A DNA stretch of 64,000 bases from Frigoribacterium sp. ACAM 257 (GCF_007954365.1 NZ_VOLO01000001.1:310001-374000); one strand, 5' to 3'. Counted from the stretch's first letter, positions 35,586 to 44,612 are shown. The notes: generated from the letters alone by a model not told the origin. Translations and numbers: made by a program.

Positions 35586-36544
35586 CGCAGCGGGGCCGCC
35601 GTCGACGTCCGCTCACTCCCGCCGCGACGGTGGTCGACCGACTCGCGGTCCTCCTCGCGGCCGGTGTGGCGCCTGCCTCCGCCTGGACGCACGTGGGGGA
35701 GGCCGAGCCGGACGGGCCCGTGCGTGCCGTGGCGACGCACGTCGGCCGCTCTGCGGACGAGGGCGTCCCCGTGTCCGTGTCCCTCCGGCAGGCCCTCGAG
35801 CACCGGGCGTTCGACGCGGCCGTGGACGGCGGACGGCACGCGGAAGAGTGGGCCCAGGTAGCCTGCGCCTGGCACGTGGCGGAGCGCAGCGGAGCTCCGC
35901 TCGCGGGGTGCCTGGGCAGCTTCGTCGCCGCTCTCCGCCAGGCCGACGCCGCTCGTCGCGAGGTGGAGGTGGCGCTCAGCGGCCCGCGCTCCACGGGGCG
36001 CATCGTCCTCGCCCTGCCGCCGGTCGGCCTCCTCTTCTCCCTCGGGCTCGGCGTCGACACCGCCTCGGTGCTCTTCGGCAGCCCGGCGGGGTGGGGGTGC
36101 CTCGCCACGGGAGGCTCTCTCGTGCTCGCCGCCCGCGCCTGGAACGGCCGGTTGGTCCGCTCGGCGGTCCCGAGCGCCGCCGTGCCGGGTCTCCGTCTCG
36201 AGCTGCTCGCCGTGGCCGTCTCGGGCGGAGGGTCCTGGGAGGGCGCGCTCGCGCTCGTCGACGAAGCCTGTCGCGACCGGCTCGGAGTCGACGCGGCGGA
36301 CGACGGCGGGGGAGAAGCGGTCCTCGAGCTCTCGAGGAGGGCGGGAGCCCCGGCGGGTGCGTTGCTGCGCGCAGCGGCCGCGGAACGCCGCCTGGACGCG
36401 ACGACCGCGGCGAGGTCCGCGGCGGCGAAGCTCGGATCGACCCTGATGCTGCCCCTGGGGGTCTGCGTGCTGCCGGCGTTCCTCGTGGTGGGCGTCGTCC
36501 CGCTCGTGGTCGCCCTCGTCTCCTCCACAGCCGAGGTCCTCTGA
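35582..36544 (+). CDS. Type II secretion F-domain protein (TadB/TadC-like)
   Basis: A 320-aa membrane platform protein. Two stretches of cytoplasmic helices separated by hydrophobic segments at about 145-165 and 170-185, and one or two at the C-terminus (about 280-315), as in the T2SSF domain. The sequence SSTGRI-type and ALPPVGLLFSLGLGVD pieces match TadB-like members. Only one such gene is present, whereas classical tad loci have tadB and tadC. GTG overlaps the tadA stop. Confidence 0.82.
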   Translation: MTQRGRRRRPLTPAATVVDRLAVLLAAGVAPASAWTHVGEAEPDGPVRAVATHVGRSADEGVPVSVSLRQALEHRAFDAAVDGGRHAEEWAQVACAWHVAERSGAPLAGCLGSFVAALRQADAARREVEVALSGPRSTGRIVLALPPVGLLFSLGLGVDTASVLFGSPAGWGCLATGGSLVLAARAWNGRLVRSAVPSAAVPGLRLELLAVAVSGGGSWEGALALVDEACRDRLGVDAADDGGGEAVLELSRRAGAPAGALLRAAAAERRLDATTAARSAAAKLGSTLMLPLGVCVLPAFLVVGVVPLVVALVSSTAEVL

Positions 36545-36652
36545 GGATCTGTGCCCAGGAGGCGCGGCTCGGCCAGCGCCGTCCGCCCCCCGGGATCGAG
36601 ACTCGCTGCTGACCACGACGCGTGGTCGCCGCCGACCGAGAGAGAGCACCAC

Positions 36653-36907
36653 ATGAGCACCACCCTCACGACCCCGCCCGTCATCCTCACCGATCCGCCT
36701 GCTGCTGCTGCTGTTCCTGCCCCTGCCGGACGCTCTGCCTCGACCCGGAGGCGGTGGATGTCGGAGGACGGCGCCGCCACGGCCGAGTACGCCATCGTCA
36801 TCATGGCCGCCGTGGGGTTCGCGGGCCTGCTCGTCGTCATCATGCGGTCGGACGAGGTGCGCGGGGTCCTCGGGGACCTCGTCCGCTCGGCGCTGACGGT
36901 CGGCTGA
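36653..36907 (+). CDS. DUF4244 / Flp pilin-like small membrane protein
   Basis: An 84-aa protein with a Pro/Ala-rich basic N-terminal half and a single hydrophobic helix. EDGAATAEYAIVIMAAVGFAG matches the Flp prepilin processing site (G followed by four residues, then E-Y), so it is the probable major pilin of the locus. ATG at 36653 follows GAGAGAG; the upstream in-frame extension lacks a good start. Confidence 0.8.
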   Translation: MSTTLTTPPVILTDPPAAAAVPAPAGRSASTRRRWMSEDGAATAEYAIVIMAAVGFAGLLVVIMRSDEVRGVLGDLVRSALTVG

Positions 36908-36910
36908 TCG

Positions 36911-37258
36911 GTGGGGAGCGCAGCCGTCCGCCGCGACGTCGGCAGCGTCACCGCCGAGTTCGCCGTCGTCCTGCCCGCCGTCCTCGCCGTCGTCGCGCTG
37001 GCGGTCGGGGCCGTCGGGGCCTCCGCGCAGTCCGTCCGGCTCGAGGACGCGGCTGCCGTGGCCGCCAGGCAGACGGCGAGGGGAGATGCCGACTCGGTCC
37101 CGCGGACCCTGGCGTCCCTCGCGCCCGGTGCCGTGTCGAGCTCGTCCGACGACGGCTCGCTCGTCTGCCTCACGGTGGCCAGGCCCGTGTCCCTCGGTCC
37201 TCTCTCCGGAGTGGTCACTCTCCGGGCGCGCAGCTGCGCGCCGAGCGCCGGCGGGTGA
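36911..37258 (+). CDS. TadE-like pseudopilin
   Basis: A 115-aa protein: short N-terminus, RDVGSVTAEFAVVLPAVLAVVALAVG (TadE signature with processing-like G and +5 E) and a mainly soluble Ala/Ser-rich remainder with two cysteines. GTG start at 36911, 3 nt after the pilin stop. Minor pilin of the tad system. Confidence 0.8.
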   Translation: MGSAAVRRDVGSVTAEFAVVLPAVLAVVALAVGAVGASAQSVRLEDAAAVAARQTARGDADSVPRTLASLAPGAVSSSSDDGSLVCLTVARPVSLGPLSGVVTLRARSCAPSAGG

Positions 37259-37830
37259 ACGGCGGGGAAGCTCCGAGCGGGCGAGAGGAGGTGCGCGCAG
37301 GGGAAGAGGTGCGCGGAAGAGAAGAGGTGCACGGAAGAGAAGAGGTGCGCAAGAGACAAGAGGTGTCCAGGAGAGAAGAGGTGCACGGGAGCGAGGAGGA
37401 GCAGACGAGAGGAGTGAGGCGCAGGAGGGGCCGGACCGTCCTGGGCCGCAGGGTCCGCCCCGGCGACAGGGGCAGCGCCTCCGTGGCCTGCGTCTCGGTC
37501 GTCGTCGTGACCGCCGTCCTCGCCGTCGCCGCCCTCGCGGGGACGCAGGCGCTCGCCGAGCGGAGCAGGGTGGCGGGCGCCGCGGACGCGTCCGCGCTCG
37601 CCGCCGCCGACGCCGCGGCCGGGCTCGTCGCGGACGGTGCCGGCCCTTGTGCGCGGGCGGCGTCGTCGGCCGCGGCGAACGCCGTCGAGCTCACCTCCTG
37701 TGCGGTCGAGGGGCTCGTCGTGACGGTCGTCGTGACGGGGTCCGCTGCCCTCCTCGGGGTCGTCGTCCGGGCTGCCGCCACGGCGGGTCCGCCTCCGTCC
37801 GCACGCGACCAGACCGGTCTCGGGCCGTGA
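37255..37830 (+). CDS. Rv3654c-like TadE-neighbourhood protein with repeat extension
   Basis: A 191-aa protein whose C-terminal part (from about residue 72) matches the 'helicase/secretion neighborhood TadE-like' family: RGSASVACVSVVVVTAVLAV helix, then ADASALAAADAAAG and a pair of cysteines. Residues 12-47 are six imperfect copies of a six-residue unit (E-V-x-x-x-E), encoded by an 18-bp tandem repeat. Homologues usually lack this extension. GTG at 37255 overlaps the TadE stop; a start inside the repeat region (or after it) cannot be excluded. Confidence 0.75.
   Translation: MNGGEAPSGREEVRAGEEVRGREEVHGREEVRKRQEVSRREEVHGSEEEQTRGVRRRRGRTVLGRRVRPGDRGSASVACVSVVVVTAVLAVAALAGTQALAERSRVAGAADASALAAADAAAGLVADGAGPCARAASSAAANAVELTSCAVEGLVVTVVVTGSAALLGVVVRAAATAGPPPSARDQTGLGP
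37288..37395 (+). repeat. 18-bp coding minisatellite, six copies
   Basis: Units at 37288, 37306, 37324, 37342, 37360 and 37378, each beginning GAGGTG and ending near AGAGAA. In frame, and encoding Glu/Val/Arg/His-rich hexapeptides. Confidence 0.85.
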
Positions 37831-37853
37831 GCCGGAGCGCCGGAGGGTGTGTG

Positions 37854-37859
37854 TATGGT
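37854..37859 (+). promoter_or_regulatory. Probable -10 (TATGGT) upstream of topA
   Basis: TATGGT about 120 nt before the topA start; would give a leader of about 115 nt. A start nearer to the gene is not apparent. Confidence 0.35.
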
Positions 37860-37981
37860 GTGCCTGTCGGCAGCGCACGATCCGTCGGTCCCCAGGTCGG
37901 GACGCCTCGAGAACCGCCCGCCACCGCCCCCTGACCGGTCCTCGTGACCGGATCCAGACGTTCCCCGAAGCAAGGAGTCCC

Positions 37982-40933
37982 GTGCCAGGCACGAAGAAAC
38001 TGGTCATCGTCGAGTCGCCCGCGAAGGCCAAGACGATCGGGCAGTACCTCGGCAGCGGCTACGAGGTGCTCGCCTCGGTCGGGCACATCCGTGACCTCGT
38101 CGAGCCCAAGAACCTGCCCCCCGAGCTGAAGAAGGGGTCGCTCGGCAAGTTCTCCGTCGACGTCGAGAACGGCTTCGAGCCCTACTACGTCGTCTCCGAC
38201 GCCAAGAAGAAGACGGTCTCCGACCTGAAGCGAGCGCTCAAGGGCGCGGACGAGCTCTACCTCGCGACTGATGAGGACCGCGAGGGCGAGGCCATCGCGT
38301 GGCACCTGCTGCAGGAGCTGAAGCCGAAGGTCCCCGTCAAGCGGATGGTCTTCCACGAGATCACGAAGGACGCGATCCAGCAGGCGCAGGAGAACACCCG
38401 CGAGCTCGACACTGCTCTCGTCGACGCCCAGGAGACCCGACGAATCCTCGACCGCCTCTACGGCTACGAGGTCTCGCCGGTGCTCTGGCGCAAGGTGGGC
38501 CCCGGCCTCTCCGCCGGTCGCGTGCAGTCGGCGGCCACGCGCCTGGTCGTCGACCGCGAGCGGGAGCGGCTCGCGTTCGTCTCCGCTTCCTACTGGGACC
38601 TCACCGCCACCTTCGAGCCCGCTGCCGACGCCGTCCCGTTCTCGTCGCGCCTCGTGCGGGTCGACGGCACCAGGGTCGCCAGCGGCCGCGACTTCGACGA
38701 CCGAGGCCAGCCCAAGGGGCAGGCCGTCGCCCTCGACGAGGCCTCGGCCGGGGCGCTCTCCCGCGCGATCCAGGCGAGCGGCGTCGACATCGTCGTCTCG
38801 TCGGTCGAGTCCAAGCCGTACACGCGCCGTCCTGCCGCCCCGTTCACGACGTCGACCCTGCAGCAGGAGGCGGCGCGCAAGCTGCGCTTCTCCGCCCGCC
38901 AGACGATGAGCGTCGCCCAGTCGCTCTACGAGAACGGGCACATCACCTACATGCGCACCGACTCGCCCTCGCTCTCCCAGCAGGCGACGAACGCCGCCCG
39001 CTCCCAGGCCGCGTCGCTCTACGGCGCCGACACCGTGCCCGAGAAGCCCCGCGTGTACACGGGCAAGAGCAAGAACGCCCAGGAGGCGCACGAGGCGATC
39101 CGCCCGTCCGGCGACACGTTCCGCACGCCGAGCGACATGCAGTCGACCCTCCGGGGCAACGACTGGAAGCTCTACGACCTCATCTGGAAGCGCACCGTCG
39201 CCTCGCAGATGGCGGACGCCAAGGGCTCGACGGCCTCCGTCGTCGTCACGGCCACGACCGCCGACGCGGTGGCGGGCGTCTCCGCCGAGGGCGTCGCCCG
39301 CACCGCGGCCGAGTTCGTCGCGACCGGCACGGTCATCACGTTCCGCGGCTTCCTGAACGCCTACGAAGAGGGGCGCGACGAAGACCGGCACGGTGCTGCT
39401 GACTCGGCCGAGGCCAAGCTGCCGCCGCTCACCGAGGGGCAGCAGCTGACGCTCGACGAGATCGAGGCGAAGGGCCACGACACGAGCGCGCCGCCGCGGT
39501 ACACCGAGGCGAGCCTCGTCAAGACCCTCGAAGAGCTGGGGATCGGGCGTCCGTCGACCTACGCCGCCATCATGTCGACGATCGTCGACCGCGGCTACGT
39601 CACGCCCCGGGGCACGGCGCTCGTGCCGAACTGGATCGCGTTCTCGGTCGTGCGGCTGCTGGAGGAGTACTTCGGCGACCTGGTCCAGTACGACTTCACG
39701 GCCAGCATGGAGGACGACCTCGACCTCATCGCCGGCGGCGACGCCGACCGGGTCGACTGGCTCAACGGCTTCTACTTCGGCAACGACACGCACCGCGGGC
39801 TCCGCAAGGTGATCGACAACCTCGGCGAGATCGACGCGCGCGACATCAACTCGATCCCGCTCGGCGAGGGCCTCACCCTGCGCATCGGCCGCTACGGCCC
39901 CTACCTCGAGGCTCCGGGCGACGATCCCGAGACCCCCCGCCGGGTCAACGTCCCCGAGGACATGGCGCCGGACGAGCTGACGCCCGCCCGTGCCCGCGAG
40001 CTCATCGACGCTCCCGTCATCGGCGACCGCGTCGTCGGCGTCAACCCCGAGTCCGGCAAGGAGGTGCTCGCCAAGGACGGCCGTTTCGGCCCGTACGTGA
40101 CGGAGCGCACCCCGGAGGGGATCACGGCGGACCCGGCGACGGGCGAGGTCGTCGAGACAGGGGCCGCCGCGGCCACGGCTGAGGCGACGGCGACGGGGGA
40201 GCCCGCGAAGAAGGCGCCCGCCAAGAAGGCCCCGGCCAAGAAGGCGGCGCCCAAGGAGCGGACGGCATCGCTGTTCAAGAGCATGAGCGTCGACACCATC
40301 GACCTCGACACCGCTCTCGCGCTGCTCGACCTGCCGCGCACCGTGGGTGTCGACCCGGAGACGGGCGACGAGATCCAGGCTCAGAACGGCCGCTACGGCC
40401 CCTACCTCAAGAAGGGCACCGACACCCGGTCGCTCACCGGCGAGGACCAGATCTTCGAGATCGACCTGCCCGGTGCGCTCGAGCTCTACGCCCAGCCCAA
40501 GTACGGCGCGAAGCGCGCCAGCAGTGCCCTCGCCGAGTTCGAGGCCGACCCGGTCAGCGGCAAGCCGATCAAGATCAAGGACGGCCGCTTCGGGGCGTAC
40601 GTGACGGACGGCGAGACCAACGCCACCATCCCGCGCGGCGAGACCGTCGAGGAGGTCGACTTCGAGCGGGCGATCCAGCTGCTGGCCGACAAGCGCGCCA
40701 AGGGCCCTGCGAAGAAGCCCGCCGCGAAGAAGCCTGCCGCGAAGAAGCCCGCTGCCAAGAAGCCCGTCGCGAAGAAGCCGGCCGCGAAGAAGCCCGCGGC
40801 TGCGAAGCCCGCTGCTGCGACGTCGACTGCCACGAAGCCCGCCGCGGCGAAGAAGCCCGCTGCGGCGCGGAAGCCCGCTGCGGCGAAGGCCGCCGCGGCG
40901 AGCACGGACGGCGCCGCCCCGGAGGCCTCGTAG
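37982..40933 (+). CDS. topA: DNA topoisomerase I
   Basis: Type IA topoisomerase (983 aa) relaxing negative supercoils. Toprim domain at the N-terminus (LVIVESPAKAKTIGQYL, and ATDEDREGEAIAWHL); active-site Tyr323 in GHITYMRTDS. After the core, several C-terminal repeats of the form GRYGPYL/GRFGxYV (near 640-860) replace zinc fingers as in other actinobacteria. The last 80 residues are a Lys/Ala/Pro tail (KKPAA repeats) that probably binds DNA. GTG at 37982 has AAGGAG 4 nt upstream. It overlaps tmk by one base. Confidence 0.97.
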   Translation: MPGTKKLVIVESPAKAKTIGQYLGSGYEVLASVGHIRDLVEPKNLPPELKKGSLGKFSVDVENGFEPYYVVSDAKKKTVSDLKRALKGADELYLATDEDREGEAIAWHLLQELKPKVPVKRMVFHEITKDAIQQAQENTRELDTALVDAQETRRILDRLYGYEVSPVLWRKVGPGLSAGRVQSAATRLVVDRERERLAFVSASYWDLTATFEPAADAVPFSSRLVRVDGTRVASGRDFDDRGQPKGQAVALDEASAGALSRAIQASGVDIVVSSVESKPYTRRPAAPFTTSTLQQEAARKLRFSARQTMSVAQSLYENGHITYMRTDSPSLSQQATNAARSQAASLYGADTVPEKPRVYTGKSKNAQEAHEAIRPSGDTFRTPSDMQSTLRGNDWKLYDLIWKRTVASQMADAKGSTASVVVTATTADAVAGVSAEGVARTAAEFVATGTVITFRGFLNAYEEGRDEDRHGAADSAEAKLPPLTEGQQLTLDEIEAKGHDTSAPPRYTEASLVKTLEELGIGRPSTYAAIMSTIVDRGYVTPRGTALVPNWIAFSVVRLLEEYFGDLVQYDFTASMEDDLDLIAGGDADRVDWLNGFYFGNDTHRGLRKVIDNLGEIDARDINSIPLGEGLTLRIGRYGPYLEAPGDDPETPRRVNVPEDMAPDELTPARARELIDAPVIGDRVVGVNPESGKEVLAKDGRFGPYVTERTPEGITADPATGEVVETGAAAATAEATATGEPAKKAPAKKAPAKKAAPKERTASLFKSMSVDTIDLDTALALLDLPRTVGVDPETGDEIQAQNGRYGPYLKKGTDTRSLTGEDQIFEIDLPGALELYAQPKYGAKRASSALAEFEADPVSGKPIKIKDGRFGAYVTDGETNATIPRGETVEEVDFERAIQLLADKRAKGPAKKPAAKKPAAKKPAAKKPVAKKPAAKKPAAAKPAAATSTATKPAAAKKPAAARKPAAAKAAAASTDGAAPEAS

Positions 40934-41559
40934 TGGCCGGTCTGTTCATCACCCTCGAGGGCGGCGACGGATCGGGCAAGACCACGCAGGCGGCGCTGCT
41001 CGAGGAATGGCTCGGCGGGCAGGGTCACGTCGTCGTGCGCACCCGGGAGCCCGGCGGCACCGACCTCGGCCTCGAGCTGCGGCAGATCGTCCTGCACCGC
41101 AGGGGGCACATCGCCCCGCGGGCCGAGGCGCTGCTCTACGCCGCCGACCGCGCCCACCACGTCGAGACGCTCGTGCGCCCGGCTCTCGACCGCGGCGAGG
41201 TCGTCCTGCAAGACCGGTACGTCGACTCGTCCGTCGCCTACCAGGGCGCGGGCCGCGTGCTCGGCGGCGACGAGGTCCGCGAGCTCTCCACCTGGGCGAC
41301 CGGCGGGCTGACGCCCGACCTCACGGTGCTCCTCGACCTCGACCCCCAGGTCGGCCGGTCGCGCCTCGACGCGGCCGAGAAGTCGTACGACCGGCTCGAG
41401 TCCGAGGCTGCGGCGTTCCACGGCCGTGTCCGCGACGCCTACCTCGAGATCGCCCGTGCCGAGCCCGGGAGGTTCCTCGTGGTCGACGCGACGCTGCCCG
41501 TCGGCGAGGTGGCGGCGACCGTGCGTGCCAGGGTCGCCGACCTCCTGGCCGAGCAGTGA
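40933..41559 (+). CDS. tmk: Thymidylate kinase
   Basis: dTMP kinase (208 aa) on the route to dTTP. P-loop EGGDGSGKTT at 9-18, RTREPGGTDLGLELR (DR[YH]/EPGGT motif), and QDRYVDSSVAYQG. GTG at 40933 shares its G with the topA stop, so topA-tmk-holB form a single operon. Confidence 0.96.
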   Translation: MAGLFITLEGGDGSGKTTQAALLEEWLGGQGHVVVRTREPGGTDLGLELRQIVLHRRGHIAPRAEALLYAADRAHHVETLVRPALDRGEVVLQDRYVDSSVAYQGAGRVLGGDEVRELSTWATGGLTPDLTVLLDLDPQVGRSRLDAAEKSYDRLESEAAAFHGRVRDAYLEIARAEPGRFLVVDATLPVGEVAATVRARVADLLAEQ

Positions 41560-41569
41560 GCAGCGACCG

Positions 41570-42715
41570 ATGAGCAGCTGGGACGGCCTGACCGGCCAGG
41601 CCGACGCCGTCGAGCTGCTCAGGGCGGCCGCCTCGGCCGACCCCTCCCGGTCGGCCATGACGCACTCGTGGCTGATCACCGGCCCGCCCGGCTCCGGTCG
41701 CTCGAACCTCGCCTACGCCTTCGCGACCGCGCTGCTGTCGAGGGGCCACGACGACGAGGCGACGAGCCGTCAGGTCGACGCCCGGTCGCACCCCGACCTG
41801 GCGGTGCTCAGCACGGAGCGGATCATCATCACCATCGACGAGGTGCGGTCGCTGGTCGCGTCGTCCCAGTTCTCGCCGTCGGTCGGCCGCTACCGGGTCG
41901 TCGTCATCGAGGACGCGGACCGGATGACCGAGCGCACCAGCAACCTGCTGCTCAAGGCCCTCGAGGAACCGCCGCCCCGCACGGTGTGGATCCTCTGTGC
42001 CCCGAGCGAGGCCGACCTCATCCCCACCATCCGCTCCCGGGTGCGCAGCATCCGCCTCCGCACGCCGAGCGTGGCCGACGTGGCCGACCTGCTCGTGCGT
42101 CGCGACGGCATCGACCGCGAGACCGCCGTGACGGCGGCGCGCGAGGCGCAGAGCCACATCGGCATGGCGCTCCGCCTGGCGACCGACCAAGAGGCGCGCG
42201 AGCGTCGCCGACGGACGCTCGAGGCCGCGCTCGCCATCCGCAGCGTGTCCGACGCGGTGAACGCTGCGACGACGATGCTGGCCGTGGCCGGCGACGACGC
42301 CAAGGCCATCACCGAGCAGCGCGACGCCCAGGAGCGTGCCAGCGCGCTCCGCTCCCTCGGCGTCGAGCCCGGAGGAACGGTGCCCCCGGCTCTCCGCAGC
42401 CAGCTCCGCGCGCTGGAGGACGACCAGAAGCGCCGGGCGACCCGGAGCCTGCGCGACGGCATCGACCGGATCCTCGTCGACCTGCTGTCGCTCTACCGTG
42501 ACGTCCTCCTGCTCCACCTCGGCGTGGGCGAGGAGCCGATCAACCAGGCCGTGCGCGGTCGGCTCGACGAGGCCACGGCGGCCTCGTCGCCCGCGAGCAC
42601 GCTCGCCGTCATGGACGCGATCGCCGTCGCCCGTCGGCGGATCGAGTCGAACGTCGCCCCCGCGCTGGCTCTCGAGGCCATGCTGGTGGCCGTCAGCCGA
42701 CACGCGGTCAGGTGA
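41570..42715 (+). CDS. holB: DNA polymerase III delta-prime subunit
   Basis: Clamp-loader stator subunit (381 aa). DGLTGQADAVELLR at the N-terminus; the P-loop equivalent is GPPGSGRS at 38-45, where Arg replaces the catalytic Lys, consistent with delta-prime not hydrolysing ATP. LLKALEEPPPRTVWILCA and TIRSRVRSIRLRTPS match the SRC region. The usual zinc finger is not obvious. ATG is 8 nt after the tmk stop, and it works with DnaX in the same window. Confidence 0.92.
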   Translation: MSSWDGLTGQADAVELLRAAASADPSRSAMTHSWLITGPPGSGRSNLAYAFATALLSRGHDDEATSRQVDARSHPDLAVLSTERIIITIDEVRSLVASSQFSPSVGRYRVVVIEDADRMTERTSNLLLKALEEPPPRTVWILCAPSEADLIPTIRSRVRSIRLRTPSVADVADLLVRRDGIDRETAVTAAREAQSHIGMALRLATDQEARERRRRTLEAALAIRSVSDAVNAATTMLAVAGDDAKAITEQRDAQERASALRSLGVEPGGTVPPALRSQLRALEDDQKRRATRSLRDGIDRILVDLLSLYRDVLLLHLGVGEEPINQAVRGRLDEATAASSPASTLAVMDAIAVARRRIESNVAPALALEAMLVAVSRHAVR

Positions 42716-42729
42716 GGCAAGATGGCGGC

Positions 42730-43389
42730 ATGACCGACCCGACTGCCGCCCCGGGCCTGCGTGAGCGCAAGCGCCTGGCCACCCGACGGGCCATCCAGCT
42801 CTCCGTCCTCGACCTGATCGGCGAGGAGGGACTCGAGGCCGTCACCGTCGACATGATCAGCCGCCGTGCCGACGTGTCGCCCCGCACGTTCTTCAACTAC
42901 TTCACGTCGAAAGAAGAGGCGGTCGTCGGCGACCTGCCGGACCTGCCCGAGGGCGAGTCGCTCGACCGGTTCCTCGGCGCGCACGACGAGCCGATCATCG
43001 ACGGTCTCATCCGCCTCCTCGACGAGGCGGTCGTGACGGCGACCTTCGACCGCGACCTGGTGCAGCGCCGACGCATGGTGCTCCGCAGCCATCCCGACCT
43101 GCTCGCCCGCCGGATCGCCTCCACCCGCGTGCTCGAGGACCGCCTCACCGGCATCGTCGCCCGCCGGCTGGCCACCGCCCCCGGCCGCGCGGACGACGCC
43201 ACGGAGGAATCCGACCTCAGCAGCGCCCACCTGCTCACCCTCGTGGCCATCGCCGCGCTCCGGCACGCCTGGGGCGAGTGGATCGACGACGACGACGCCG
43301 ACCACGCGACGGACCACCGTTACGGGCTCCGCGCCCGCATGGAGGCGTCGTTCGCCGAGCTCGGCCGCGTCGTGACGCGACAGGTCTGA
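42730..43389 (+). CDS. TetR-family regulator
   Basis: A 219-aa regulator with an N-terminal helix-turn-helix (residues about 10-55: RRAIQLSVLDLIGEEGLEAV, ISRRADVSPRTFFNYFTSKEEA). The C-terminal ligand domain is not recognised. It follows holB by 14 nt on the same strand, with CAAGAT 6 nt upstream as a possible own -10. Its target is not evident; no divergent transporter is present. Confidence 0.85.
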   Translation: MTDPTAAPGLRERKRLATRRAIQLSVLDLIGEEGLEAVTVDMISRRADVSPRTFFNYFTSKEEAVVGDLPDLPEGESLDRFLGAHDEPIIDGLIRLLDEAVVTATFDRDLVQRRRMVLRSHPDLLARRIASTRVLEDRLTGIVARRLATAPGRADDATEESDLSSAHLLTLVAIAALRHAWGEWIDDDDADHATDHRYGLRARMEASFAELGRVVTRQV

Positions 43390-43397
43390 GAATCCGC

Positions 43398-43403
43398 TAC
43401 AGT
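43398..43403 (+). promoter_or_regulatory. -10 element (TACAGT) of tRNA-Thr
   Basis: TACAGT about 46 nt before the tRNA; the leader between contains a CGTGCC/GGCACG hairpin and the palindrome CTCGATC-T-GATCGAG (43431-43445). Confidence 0.5.
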
Positions 43404-43449
43404 GGGTGATCGTGCCGCGAGGCACGGGTTCTCGATCTGATCGAGATCC

Positions 43450-43522
43450 GCCGCTTTAGCTCAGTCGGCAGAGCGTCTCACTCGTAATGAGAAGGTCTGG
43501 GGTTCGATTCCCCAAAGCGGCT
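43450..43522 (+). tRNA. tRNA-Thr (anticodon CGT)
   Basis: A 73-nt tRNA: acceptor GCCGCTT/AAGCGGC, discriminator T; anticodon stem TCTCA/TGAGA with loop CTCGTAA, giving CGT for ACG codons; T loop GGTTCGATTCC. CCA not encoded. Confidence 0.95.
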
Positions 43523-43527
43523 CCGAA

Positions 43528-43560
43528 GAAGGCCCCGATCCCCGCCGGATCGGGGCCTTC
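43528..43560 (+). terminator. tRNA-Thr terminator
   Basis: Perfect 14-bp stem (43528-43541/43547-43560) with CCGCC loop, starting 6 nt after the tRNA. Confidence 0.8.
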
Positions 43561-43631
43561 ACCGTTCCCGGCACCGCGCCTACACCGTTCCCGGCTCCGC
43601 GACGCCGCGCGCTGCCTGGTAGACAGGTCGC

Positions 43632-44612
43632 ATGAGCATCCGATGGGGAATCCTCGGCGCCGGCGGCATCGCCGACACCTTCGTGAACGACCTGACGACG
43701 GCAGGGATCACGGTCGCGGCCGTCGGATCACGTGACGCCGACAAGGCCCGGCGCTTCGTCGACGACCACGGCATCGCCACCGCGCACGGCAGCTACGACG
43801 ACCTCGTCGCCGATCCGGAGGTCGACGCGGTCTACGTCGCGACGCCGCACGTCTTCCACGAGCAGAACGCGCTCCTCGCGATCCGGGCGGGCAAGCACGT
43901 CCTCGTCGAGAAGCCGTTCACCGTGACCGCCGACGAGGCCGGGCGGGTGTTGACCGCGGCTCGCGAGGCGGGCGTCGTCGCACTCGAGGCGATGTGGACC
44001 CGCTACCTGCCGCAGCAGGTCCGGCTCCGCGAGGTCGTCCGCAGCGGGGTGATCGGCGAGCCGCGCCTCCTCACGGCCGCCCACATGCAGTCGCTGCCGA
44101 CCGATCCGCGGCACCGCCTCAACGACCCGGCACTCGGCGGCGGCGCCCTGCTCGACCTCGGCGTCTACCCGGTCTCGTTCGCCCACGACCTGCTCGGCCC
44201 GGTCGGCGCCGTCGCGGCGACGGCCGTGCTCAGCGACCAGGGCGTCGACGTGCGCACGGGCATCACCCTCCGCCACGAGAACGGTGCGACGTCGAACCTG
44301 TTCTGCGCGCTCGACACCGCGGGGCGCAACGACGCCGTCCTGCACGGCAGCGCGGGTCGCATCGAGATCGACCACACCTTCTACGCCCCTGGCGGGTTCA
44401 CCGTCGTCGATGCGGGCGGCGAGGTCGTCGAGCGGTTCGACTCGGACGAGGGCGACCTGCGCGGCATGCACCACCAGGCCCTCGAGCTGGCCCGCCTGGT
44501 CGAGGCAGGCGACCTCGAGAGCCCCGCCCTCACCTCCGACGGGATCGTGGCCGTGATGGCCACCATGGACGAGGTCCGCCGCCAGGTCGGCGTCCACTAC
44601 CCCGAGCGCTGA
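43632..44612 (+). CDS. Gfo/Idh/MocA-family oxidoreductase
   Basis: A 326-aa NAD(P)-dependent oxidoreductase. N-terminal Rossmann GILGAGGIADTFVNDL; VYVATPHVFHEQNALLAI; and GKHVLVEKPFTVTADEA with the EKP motif. The C-terminal alpha/beta domain follows. Substrate (a sugar, inositol or diol derivative) is unknown. ATG at 43632 lies 6 nt from TAGACA (43620-43625). Confidence 0.88.
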   Translation: MSIRWGILGAGGIADTFVNDLTTAGITVAAVGSRDADKARRFVDDHGIATAHGSYDDLVADPEVDAVYVATPHVFHEQNALLAIRAGKHVLVEKPFTVTADEAGRVLTAAREAGVVALEAMWTRYLPQQVRLREVVRSGVIGEPRLLTAAHMQSLPTDPRHRLNDPALGGGALLDLGVYPVSFAHDLLGPVGAVAATAVLSDQGVDVRTGITLRHENGATSNLFCALDTAGRNDAVLHGSAGRIEIDHTFYAPGGFTVVDAGGEVVERFDSDEGDLRGMHHQALELARLVEAGDLESPALTSDGIVAVMATMDEVRRQVGVHYPER

